Below the pieces are notes generated by a model. That model saw only the letters and a program-made list of their open reading frames with translations, searched no databases and was not told the origin of the DNA. From Bacteroidota bacterium (lineage in GTDB: Bacteria; Bacteroidota; Bacteroidia; Bacteroidales; GCA-2748055): a stretch of 25,720 nucleotides of DNA. A program made the position numbers and the translations under genes. Positions 16,329 to 22,744 of the stretch are shown here, in pieces (position 1 is the first letter of the stretch; the number at the start of each line of letters is the position of its first letter). The DNA is taken from contig JAAEOI010000331.1 of assembly GCA_024244665.1 (NCBI GenBank), positions 1-25,720 of the forward strand, read 5' to 3'.

Positions 16329-16368
16329 TGTTGGATAAAACCACAGGGAGTGTTGGAAAATCCAACAC
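16329..16368. promoter_or_regulatory. Paired operator-like sites, probable enhancer for the NtrC-type regulator
   Basis: GTGTTGGA (16350-16357) and TCCAACAC (16361-16368) form a perfect 8-base inverted repeat around AAA. A second, less symmetric copy, TGTTGGATAAAACCACA, lies at 16329-16345, and its centre is 22 bases away, two helical turns. Tandem dimer sites on one face of the helix are typical of upstream activating sequences of sigma-54 activators. They lie about 50-90 bases before a weak -24/-12-like element and in the gap between the regulator gene and the permease gene. Binding by this regulator is inferred. A factor-independent terminator is unlikely, because there is no U tract and neither flanking gene ends here. 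Confidence 0.5.
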
Positions 16369-16414
16369 AATCATGAGATTTTATTTCTCTAAAGATCATC
16401 AAATGAAGCGGATA

Positions 16415-16430
16415 TGGCTTGTGGCATGAT
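16415..16430 (+). promoter_or_regulatory. Weak sigma-54 (-24/-12) promoter candidate
   Basis: TGGCTTGTGGCATGAT keeps the TGGC of the -24 box and has GG separated by ten bases from a -12 dinucleotide, but that reads GA instead of GC. The element lies about 31 bases before the permease start codon and downstream of the paired operator-like sites, which is the arrangement expected for a promoter driven by an NtrC-type activator. The match is partial, so it stands mainly on position. Confidence 0.28.
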
Positions 16431-16460
16431 ATTTAGAATATAAATGGGAAAAAGTAGACT

Positions 16461-18848
16461 ATGATCCGCAACTATTTTCTTATCGCCATACGCAGTCTCT
16501 GGAGAAACAAATTGATTACTCTGATCAACCTGGTGGGGATGGCCATGGCTTTCGGGATTTTCCTCTCGCTGTGGAGCTTGACAAGGTCCGAACTCACTTT
16601 TGATAAATTCCATGAGGATATCGAGCAGATGTATGTCCTCAATATAACGGTGGACATGAATGGATCGGAGTATTCATCAGAAAGGACAGGAGGTGTGTTC
16701 TATTCGCTGCTCCTCGATGTATTTCCCCAGGTGAAAAGCAGCTGCCGCATTAGTGAACAGCTTGAGTTCGAGCTGGGTGTTCCGCTGTTGGACAGTACGG
16801 TGAATGAGGCTTCCTCCATCAGGTATTTCGACGAAAATGAAGTGGTCGCAGTAGACAGTGGATTTTTTCATTTTTTCTCATTTAACCTGGTGAAAGGGGA
16901 TGTGGAACAGGTTTTCACTGAACGAAACCACCTGGTACTTACCAAGAGCCTGGCTTTGAAACTATTTGGTGATGAGGATCCCATGGGCCGGGAGATCAGG
17001 ATAGGACAGGGTAGCTGGTACAAAGTGGTTGGGGTTGCGGAGGATCCTCCGGAAGCCTCCACCTTTCAGTTCTCTGCCCTTGTGGGTTTTCATGTGATGG
17101 AGGAGTTGGGTTACCCGATTGACGGTCATGGGGGAACCATCTACTACAATAATTTCAAACTGGATCCGGGAACAGATGTGCCGGCACTGAATGAGGCCAT
17201 CAATGAATATATGATAGCCAATTACGAACTGGATCTGGATGCAAGCTACTTTATGGATAAACTAACCCGTGTTCACCTCTATGGTGAATCCATGGGGATC
17301 CAGGGATTATACCTGAATGTCATCATAGCACTGGTGATACTCCTGATTGGATGTATTAACTTCATCAACCTGACCACTGCATATGCTTCCGGGCGGATCA
17401 GGGAGATTTTCATACGAAAGAGTGCAGGGGCAAGTAAACGACAGTTGATAACCCAGTTTCTGGGGGAGACCTACCTTTTGTTGATGGTGGCACTCTACCT
17501 GGGTTTTTTCCTGGCCGAACACCTTGTTCCCAGCATCTCCGGCTCATCTGGAGGGGTAGTTGAGGCCGATTTTTCAGGAATAGTTTTCTGGTCCCAAGTA
17601 GTGCTGGTCTTCCTGTTAACCGGATTGCTTGCAGGGCTCTACCCGGCGGTGAAGATTGCAGGATTTCGGGCACCGGCTTTTCTCTCCGGGAAGGATAAGG
17701 GAAGTGGCAAGGGAAGTGGCAAGGGAAGAAATATCTCCAGGAGGGTATTGATTGTTTTGCAGTTTACCTTTTCCATCATTTTTGTGATCGTTTCCATTTT
17801 CGTGGTGAAGCAGTTCAATCATCTGAAGAAGGCCGACCTTGGTTTTAACCGTGAAGATGTGATTTACATACGGACAACAGGCAGGGTATGGGAAAAGTAT
17901 CCGCAGATAAAAGAGGAGCTGTCGAAGCTTCACTTTGTACAGGGAGTCACCACCGGATCCAACATACCGGTGTTCCTAAATAACGGTCAGATCGAATGGG
18001 GTGATAGAGAGGGGGACCACAACAAGATTGCAGTGATTCTCACGACCGATGCCGATTATCTCTCCATCTTCCAAATCGACATGGTCGAGGGACGCTTTTT
18101 CTATCCCGATGCTGATTCCCTGAACAGCCAGTATGTGGTGGTGAACCAGGCACTGGTTGACCTGATGGAATGGGAAGAACCAGTTGGACGGAACTTCTTT
18201 CTTTATGATGAGGATTATACCATCCTGGGAGTTTCAGAAAACATCGATTTTTTCCCATATAAGTTGGAGGTATTTGATGATAAGGCATTGATTTACAGAT
18301 ACGAAAGTGTTAGGGAGTATGTTTTTATCAGGACGGGCAGTGATATTTCCAAGGAAGATATCTCACAGATTGAGTCAATCTTCCAACACCACAACCCCGG
18401 CTATGAATTCTCTTGTGATTTTGTGATTGAGTATGAGTATGAGTTGCTGGAGAGTTCAGAAGGGATAAGATTTATCTTCAGTCTCTTTTCAATTGTTGCC
18501 ATTTTCATTGCCGTCATGGGAGTGATCGGACTCTCTGTATTTAACCACAACCGCAGGACCAAGGAGGTGGGGGTCAGGAAAGCGATGGGCGCGCATAATG
18601 GGGTAATCATGGCACTGCTGCTCTCCGATTTCATGAAGCTTGTTGTGCTCTCCAACGTGATCGGGATGTCAATCTCCTATTTCATTGTGAGGAAGATTTT
18701 GCAGTTTTTCAGCTACCCTGTAAAAATTGAAGTCTCTGTTTTTGTCATCGTATTTCTGTTATCCCTGCTGCTTACGATTGTAACAGTTTCAGCATTAGCC
18801 ATCAGGACCGCCCGTTTAAACCCGGTAGACAGCCTTCGGTACGAATAA
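16461..18848 (+). CDS. ABC transporter permease, MacB core plus FtsX domains (duplicated type)
   Basis: This 795-residue inner-membrane protein belongs to the large MacB/FtsX-like permeases common in Bacteroidota. The N-terminus I-R-N-Y-F-L-I-A-I-R-S-L-W-R-N-K-L and the first helix L-I-N-L-V-G-M-A-M-A-F-G are typical. A periplasmic MacB-like domain follows (about 45-275), then three helices of an FtsX domain (from about 285). A second cycle follows: helix near 430-450, a periplasmic domain, and a C-terminal FtsX triplet with R-R-T-K-E-V-G-V-R-K-A-M-G-A. A glycine/lysine/serine repeat lies in the cytosolic linker. No ATPase gene is adjacent, so it must use one encoded elsewhere, or act like permeases whose partners are unlinked. 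Divergent placement from the kinase/regulator pair suggests it is the regulated target. Possible roles are antimicrobial-peptide resistance or lipoprotein/envelope export. Confidence 0.92.
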   Translation: MIRNYFLIAIRSLWRNKLITLINLVGMAMAFGIFLSLWSLTRSELTFDKFHEDIEQMYVLNITVDMNGSEYSSERTGGVFYSLLLDVFPQVKSSCRISEQLEFELGVPLLDSTVNEASSIRYFDENEVVAVDSGFFHFFSFNLVKGDVEQVFTERNHLVLTKSLALKLFGDEDPMGREIRIGQGSWYKVVGVAEDPPEASTFQFSALVGFHVMEELGYPIDGHGGTIYYNNFKLDPGTDVPALNEAINEYMIANYELDLDASYFMDKLTRVHLYGESMGIQGLYLNVIIALVILLIGCINFINLTTAYASGRIREIFIRKSAGASKRQLITQFLGETYLLLMVALYLGFFLAEHLVPSISGSSGGVVEADFSGIVFWSQVVLVFLLTGLLAGLYPAVKIAGFRAPAFLSGKDKGSGKGSGKGRNISRRVLIVLQFTFSIIFVIVSIFVVKQFNHLKKADLGFNREDVIYIRTTGRVWEKYPQIKEELSKLHFVQGVTTGSNIPVFLNNGQIEWGDREGDHNKIAVILTTDADYLSIFQIDMVEGRFFYPDADSLNSQYVVVNQALVDLMEWEEPVGRNFFLYDEDYTILGVSENIDFFPYKLEVFDDKALIYRYESVREYVFIRTGSDISKEDISQIESIFQHHNPGYEFSCDFVIEYEYELLESSEGIRFIFSLFSIVAIFIAVMGVIGLSVFNHNRRTKEVGVRKAMGAHNGVIMALLLSDFMKLVVLSNVIGMSISYFIVRKILQFFSYPVKIEVSVFVIVFLLSLLLTIVTVSALAIRTARLNPVDSLRYE
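17697..17728 (+). repeat. Short in-frame 12-base tandem repeat in the permease gene
   Basis: AAGGGAAGTGGC occurs twice in a row (17697-17708 and 17709-17720) and is followed by a partial third copy. It adds G-S-G-K units to the linker between the two halves of the permease. Copy changes would stay in frame. Confidence 0.85.
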
Positions 18849-18873
18849 AAGCAGTGCTCAAGTGACACCCTGT

Positions 18874-18893
18874 GGGGCCCGCTCAAGGGCCTC
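18874..18893. terminator. Possible hairpin between convergent permease and dodecin genes
   Basis: GGGGCCC and GGGCCTC form a seven-pair stem (one G-U pair) around the loop GCTCAA. It lies between the stop of the permease gene and the stop of the convergent dodecin gene, so it could end transcription from both sides. There is no run of T on either side, so a classic intrinsic terminator is not shown. Confidence 0.35.
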
Positions 18894-18904
18894 TAGGATG
18901 CCGT

Positions 18905-19114
18905 TTACGATTCAAATTTAAAAGAGATCTTCACTTTGGTACGGTAGTACTCGATCATCCCGTCATTGAGATGGATGTCCATGGCCGATACCTCTGCGAT
19001 GCGGAGGTCCCTCAGGGATTTGGATGCTTTGGTGATTGCATTTGCAGCTGCATCTTCCCACGATTTGGTGCTGGAGCCAACCAGCTCGATGACTTTGTAA
19101 ACGCTGTCTGACAT
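18905..19114 (-). CDS. Dodecin family protein
   Basis: Dodecins are small proteins that form hollow dodecamers and store or buffer flavins. This 69-residue protein has the family pattern: strand V-Y-K-V-I-E-L-V-G-S-S, the helix S-W-E-D-A-A-A-N-A-I, the strand R-I-A-E-V, and the final strands Y-Y-R-T-K-V-K-I-S-F-K-F. The flavin-stacking Trp of the classical family (W36 in Halobacterium, W38 in Thermus) lies at the start of the second strand; here that position is Ile39. I recall other dodecins of this S-W-E-D-A subgroup that also lack it, so flavin binding should not be assumed. The gene is convergent with the permease and divergent from the NikR-like gene, 128 bases away. Confidence 0.9.
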   Translation of the reverse strand: MSDSVYKVIELVGSSTKSWEDAAANAITKASKSLRDLRIAEVSAMDIHLNDGMIEYYRTKVKISFKFES

Positions 19115-19242
19115 GATGTTTATGTTTATGGTTCTTTACAAGTTACAATCTCAGAAAGAGGAAGTCAAGAAATATCTTTTAAGCTCCCGAAAAAATCCCT
19201 ATATTCGCTAATAATAACACTATTGCATAAAAACGTAACACG

Positions 19243-19644
19243 ATGTCGGTTGTCCGTTTTGGTGTATCATTCGAGAAAGAGGTGCTGGATGCATTAGATG
19301 AGTATGTCCTTGAGAATAGATTCTCCAACCGTTCCCAGGCCCTCAGACAGCTTGTGAACCGGCACATTGTAGAGAAGAAATGGATGTGTAACAACCGGGT
19401 GGCCGGTGCGGTGACCCTGGTGTACGATCACCATAAAAGAGACATTGCCAACCACCTGGCGGAGATACAGCTCGCTTACCAGGATGAGATCCTGTCGGTA
19501 CAACGTTTTACACTGTCTGAGAACCACAGCATGGAGGTCATATCCCTTAACGGGATATCGGCCCGGCTCACAGAATTGTCCGATAAGCTGATTTCGGAGA
19601 AAGGGATTCAACACGGTCGGCTGACCATGACAAGATTTGATTAG
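19243..19644 (+). CDS. NikR-family ribbon-helix-helix regulator lacking canonical nickel ligands
   Basis: This 133-residue protein matches NikR over its full length. It has an N-terminal ribbon-helix-helix DNA-binding domain (V-V-R-F-G-V-S-F, then R-F-S-N-R-S-Q-A-L-R-Q-L) and a C-terminal ACT-like metal domain (Y-D-H-H-K-R-D to G-I-Q-H-G-R-L). Classical NikR binds Ni(II) with three His and one Cys (H76, H87, H89, C95 in E. coli). By eye alignment these positions are Leu77, Arg88, Thr90 and Ser96 here, so the high-affinity square-planar site is gone. The family assignment is firm, but the effector must differ or be absent. The gene is just upstream of the nickel-pincer cofactor genes, on the same strand, which keeps a nickel-linked or NPN-linked role likely. 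I found no convincing palindromic operator in the 128-base gap upstream. A name of nikR would be misleading. Confidence 0.88.
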   Translation: MSVVRFGVSFEKEVLDALDEYVLENRFSNRSQALRQLVNRHIVEKKWMCNNRVAGAVTLVYDHHKRDIANHLAEIQLAYQDEILSVQRFTLSENHSMEVISLNGISARLTELSDKLISEKGIQHGRLTMTRFD

Positions 19645-19648
19645 CACT

Positions 19649-19710
19649 CAGTACTCAGTAGACAGTACTCAGTACACAGTGCACAGTGCACAGTGCACAG
19701 TGCACAGTGC
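19649..19710 (+). repeat. Heptamer tandem repeat (CAGTNNN, about nine units)
   Basis: Starting five bases after the NikR-like stop, seven-base units follow in register: CAGTACT, CAGTAGA, CAGTACT, CAGTACA, then four CAGTGCA and a partial CAGTGC. The first four units differ and the last are identical, which suggests recent expansion at the 3' side. The tract separates the regulator from larE and may change in length between strains. No known function; it has no spacers and is not a CRISPR. Confidence 0.9.
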
Positions 19711-19733
19711 GAAATGGAAATAAAATTATGAAC

Positions 19734-19739
19734 GGAGGG
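19734..19739 (+). promoter_or_regulatory. Strong Shine-Dalgarno before larE
   Basis: GGAGGG lies five bases before the ATG at 19745 and selects it over the in-frame ATG at 19754. Such a strong site is unusual beside the mostly weak leaders of the other genes here. Confidence 0.6.
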
Positions 19740-19744
19740 ATAAT

Positions 19745-20575
19745 ATGAAGGAGATGAAGAAAGAGACAATACAGAAGCTGGATTTGCTGGAGAGGTGGCT
19801 CATGGACCGGCCCGGATCAATCATCGCTTTTTCCGGTGGGATTGACTCCTCACTGCTGCTTTACCTGGCCAGGAAATGGCAGGGAAAAGAGAGGTCTGTC
19901 GGGGTGATTTCCAAATCGGAAAGCCTGAAGGCAAAAGATTTTGAGCTTGCTCAATCGTTCAGCAAGCAGTTTGATATCCACATGGAGGTGATCGAAACCA
20001 GAGAGCTGGATGATGAGCGTTACAACAGCAATCCCATTGATCGTTGCTTCTTTTGCAAGGATCATCTGTACAGCGACCTTGGGGTGATCAGAGACAGGTA
20101 TCCCGGTTTTGATGTGGTGAATGGAACCAATACTGACGATTACACTGATTACCGCCCGGGAATGAAGGCAGCCGACAAGTATAAGGTCTATTCACCCCTG
20201 GCGCTTTGCAAAATAACCAAGGAGGAGATCAGGGAGATTGCCCACTACTTCGGCCTGCCCAACTGGAACAAACCTGCCAGTCCCTGTCTCAGCTCCCGCA
20301 TTCCCTATACCCACCCTATTACCCAGAAAAAATTGGTGGAGGTAGAGCGTGCCGAGAACCTGCTCAATGAATTAGGTTTTGAGGATGTTAGGGTGCGTCA
20401 TTATGGTGACCATGGCAGGGTGGAAGTGCCGGCTGGGGATGTTCCCAGGCTGATGGAAATGAGGGAGAAGGTGATCAGGGGGATCAGGGAAGTTGGTTTC
20501 GGGGATGTGATGATTGACGAGGAGGGCCTGGTGTCAGGTAAACTTAATCGAGTCATAAAGGTAAATAGTGTGTGA
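19745..20575 (+). CDS. larE: Sulfur transferase LarE, nickel-pincer cofactor synthesis
   Basis: LarE adds sulfur to the two carboxylates of the pyridinium mononucleotide made by LarB, giving the dithiocarboxylate that will hold nickel. The 276-residue protein has the PP-loop S-G-G-I-D-S-S at 30-36, used to adenylylate the substrate. It also has the family segments D-R-C-F-F-C-K and S-P-C-L-S-S-R-I-P-Y. Lactobacillus plantarum LarE has one sacrificial Cys (Cys176), equivalent to Cys181 here. This protein also has Cys101 and Cys104, the three-cysteine set associated with [4Fe-4S]-dependent LarE such as that of Thermotoga. I therefore predict a cluster-bearing, catalytic enzyme instead of a self-sacrificing one. 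A further Cys is at 155. It is first of the lar genes, 100 bases after the NikR-like gene and 48 before larC. Confidence 0.96.
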   Translation: MKEMKKETIQKLDLLERWLMDRPGSIIAFSGGIDSSLLLYLARKWQGKERSVGVISKSESLKAKDFELAQSFSKQFDIHMEVIETRELDDERYNSNPIDRCFFCKDHLYSDLGVIRDRYPGFDVVNGTNTDDYTDYRPGMKAADKYKVYSPLALCKITKEEIREIAHYFGLPNWNKPASPCLSSRIPYTHPITQKKLVEVERAENLLNELGFEDVRVRHYGDHGRVEVPAGDVPRLMEMREKVIRGIREVGFGDVMIDEEGLVSGKLNRVIKVNSV

Positions 20576-20623
20576 GGTAATTGAGGCCAGGAGCTTAGTG
20601 AAGTTAGTAAGGTTAGAATAGAG

Positions 20624-21799
20624 ATGAAGAAGATATTGTTTTATGATTGTTTTGCAGGGATCAGTGGTGATATGAACCTGGGAGCCCTGGTGGATCTTGG
20701 GGTTGATCCGGAATTCCTGGAGCAGGAGCTTGGGAAGATGAACATTGAAGGGTTCCGCCTGGACGTGGAGCCTGGCATGCGCAAGGGGATCAGCGGGACT
20801 AAAGTGACCGTGGTGATCGAAAATCCCGATAATGAAAAACACCGCCACCTGCGGCATATAGAGGAGTTGATTAATAACAGCACACTGTCTGACTTGATCA
20901 AGGAGAAGTCGCTGGCCATTTTTAACCTGGTGGCCGAGGCCGAGGCTAAAGTCCATAATATCTCCAAGGAGAAGGTGCATTTCCATGAGGTGGGTGCTCT
21001 GGATTCCATTGCCGATATTGTGGGGGCAGCTATCTGCCAGGAGGCACTGGAGGTGGATGAGATCCACTCTTCACCAGTGCAATTGGGTGGAGGTTTCGTA
21101 AAGTGCGCTCATGGCATGATGCCGGTTCCGGCACCTGCTACTGCAGAGATCATCAGGGACCTGCCTGTTAAATCCGGCCTGGTGGAATATGAGGCAACCA
21201 CCCCAACCGGGGCTGCCATCCTTGCTGGTACGGTGGACCATTTTACTGCTTCCCCGGAGATGAGGGTGGTGAAGACCGCTTATGGGATCGGGCAGATTGA
21301 CGGGGATATACCCAATGTACTGCGTGTTTACCTGGCTGAGGATAATGAGGAGGATACTGAGGATGTGAAAACAGAAGTGGCATTGATGCTGGAGTGCAAC
21401 ATTGATGATATGAATCCAGAATGGTTTACCCATGTGCAGGCCCTGCTGTTTGATGCAGGCGCAGCCGATGTGTTCATGACCCCCATAGTGATGAAAAAAT
21501 CGAGGCCAGCAAGTATGCTCAGCGTGCTGTGCGATCCTGAAGCGGGGGGGCGGATGAAGGAGATCATTCTCACAGAAACTTCCACCATCGGGTTGCGGGA
21601 GTACTCCATCAGAAAACACATTTTAAGGCGAGAGTTAAAAACAGTGCGGACCCGTTTCGGAGATGTGCAGGTAAAGTGCAGCTATTATGGTGGCCGTGTG
21701 GTCAATGAGAAACCCGAGTTTGAGCAGTGCCGTATGCTGGCTCTGGAACACGGGATTACACTGGAGGAGGTTCAAAAAGAGGTATATAAATGTCTTTAA
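20624..21799 (+). CDS. larC: Nickel-insertion cyclometallase LarC (full-length)
   Basis: LarC uses CTP to insert nickel into the pincer ligand, the last step of NPN cofactor synthesis. The 391-residue protein begins Y-D-C-F-A-G-I-S-G-D-M, the family hallmark. The motif H-F-H-E-V-G-A-L-D-S-I-A-D-I-V-G follows, then the segment T-T-P-T-G-A-A-I-L. The C-terminal CTP-binding half has E-C-N-I-D-D-M-N-P-E and M-K-K-S-R-P. In Lactobacillus plantarum the two halves are larC1 and larC2, joined by programmed frameshifting; here they form one continuous frame. It ends overlapping larB by 10 bases (or by one base if larB starts at 21799). This gene has also been called DUF111 or UPF0272 in older annotation. 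Confidence 0.96.
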   Translation: MKKILFYDCFAGISGDMNLGALVDLGVDPEFLEQELGKMNIEGFRLDVEPGMRKGISGTKVTVVIENPDNEKHRHLRHIEELINNSTLSDLIKEKSLAIFNLVAEAEAKVHNISKEKVHFHEVGALDSIADIVGAAICQEALEVDEIHSSPVQLGGGFVKCAHGMMPVPAPATAEIIRDLPVKSGLVEYEATTPTGAAILAGTVDHFTASPEMRVVKTAYGIGQIDGDIPNVLRVYLAEDNEEDTEDVKTEVALMLECNIDDMNPEWFTHVQALLFDAGAADVFMTPIVMKKSRPASMLSVLCDPEAGGRMKEIILTETSTIGLREYSIRKHILRRELKTVRTRFGDVQVKCSYYGGRVVNEKPEFEQCRMLALEHGITLEEVQKEVYKCL

Positions 21800-22551
21800 T
21801 GGATAAGAAGGAAATATTGAATCTGCTGGGATCACTCCAAAAAGGGGAGTTCAGCCAGGAGGAGGTGGCCGAGCAGCTCAGCAGCCAGGGTATGGATTCC
21901 CTGGGTTACGCGGTAATCGACACCCAAAGGGAAGGCAGAACCGGAATCCCCGAGGTAATCTATGCAGCAGGCAAGACCCCGAAGCAGGTGGCCGAAATTG
22001 CTGCACGCATGAACGAAAGGGGAATCCCAGTATTGGCCACCCGAGCCAATGCGGAGATGTATGATGCGGTCAGGGAGAAGATTCCGGGTGCCCTTTATCA
22101 TGAACAGGCAAAGGCAATCATTTACCAGCCCCAGGAGCCGGAGTTCTCGGAAGGGTATATTGCTGTTGTTTCAGCCGGCACTTCAGACATGCCGGTTTCG
22201 GAGGAGGCTGCTATCACTGCCGAGTTCCTGGGAAATCGTGTGGAACGCATCTATGATGTTGGAGTGGCCGGGATACACAGGCTGTTCCACAGAATGGAAC
22301 TGATCAGGAATGCCAGTGTGGTCATCGTTGCGGCCGGTATGGAGGGCGCCCTTGCCAGTGTGGTGGGTGGAATGGTAGATAGACCAGTAATCGGAATTCC
22401 ATGCAGCACCGGCTATGGTGCAAACTTCGGAGGTGTCTCTGCACTCCTATCCATGCTCAACAGCTGTGCAAACGGGGTGAGCGTAGTAAACATTGATAAT
22501 GGATTTGGTGCAGCCTGTCAGGCCCACCTTATTAATAAGTTAGGTGGTTAG
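21790..22551 (+). CDS. larB: LarB, nicotinic acid adenine dinucleotide carboxylase/hydrolase
   Basis: LarB carboxylates C5 of the pyridinium ring of nicotinic acid adenine dinucleotide and releases AMP, the first step of NPN synthesis. The 253-residue protein has an N-terminal helical segment, then Y-A-A-G-K-T-P-K-Q-V, then a PurE-like domain with V-S-A-G-T-S-D-M-P-V, the D-V-G-V-A-G-I-H-R turn and V-A-A-G-M-E-G-A-L-A-S-V-V-G-G. The C-terminal P-C-S-T-G-Y-G-A-N-F-G-G contains the conserved Cys that may attack the substrate. The start at 21790 overlaps larC by 10 bases; an ATG at 21799 in the TAATG overlap would drop three residues. The last codons and stop already belong to the beginning of a tetranucleotide repeat tract, so the exact C-terminus may vary. 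Confidence 0.96.
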   Translation: MSLMDKKEILNLLGSLQKGEFSQEEVAEQLSSQGMDSLGYAVIDTQREGRTGIPEVIYAAGKTPKQVAEIAARMNERGIPVLATRANAEMYDAVREKIPGALYHEQAKAIIYQPQEPEFSEGYIAVVSAGTSDMPVSEEAAITAEFLGNRVERIYDVGVAGIHRLFHRMELIRNASVVIVAAGMEGALASVVGGMVDRPVIGIPCSTGYGANFGGVSALLSMLNSCANGVSVVNIDNGFGAACQAHLINKLGG

Positions 22552-22635
22552 GAAGTTAGGTAGTTAGGTCGGTAGTTAGGTAGGTAGGTAGATAGGTAGG
22601 TAGGTAGTTAGGTAGGTAGTTAGGTAGGTAGTTAG
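22540..22635 (+). repeat. TAGG/TAGT tetranucleotide-like tandem repeat after larB
   Basis: About 96 bases are made almost only of TAGG, TAGT, TTAG and TAGA units, and the phrase TTAGGTAGGTAG recurs at its end. The tract begins inside the last codons of larB and ends about 110 bases before the transporter gene. It looks like a microsatellite-type expansion. The rest of the gap (22636-22744) shows nothing I can name. Confidence 0.9.
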
Positions 22636-22744
22636 AAGAGGTTAAAATCAAAAGTCCGGAAACCGTTCAGAAGGATCTGAAGAGAAGCTGAAGAACGAAC
22701 TGAGCCTAAGGCGAAGAAAAAAATATTTATAGCCATATGTTGTT

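Noticed and set aside
16350..16368. Inverted repeat taken as a transcription terminator
   Set aside because: It lies between two divergent gene starts, has no U tract, and has a second operator-like copy two turns away, so an operator is the better reading.
19115..19242. Nickel operator (GTATGA-N16-TCATAC or similar) upstream of the NikR-like gene
   Set aside because: No dyad of this type is present; short A+T-rich near-repeats such as AATA and TATT are too weak to count.
20534..21067. 177-codon minus-strand frame over larC
   Set aside because: It overlaps the conserved N-terminal half of LarC in antisense and has no recognisable protein features.
20624..21799. Programmed frameshift in larC, as in Lactobacillus
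   Set aside because: The frame is continuous through both the N-terminal and the CTP-binding halves, so no recoding is needed.
22540..22635. Repeat tract considered as a CRISPR array
   Set aside because: Units are four bases long with no unique spacers, and no cas gene is near.
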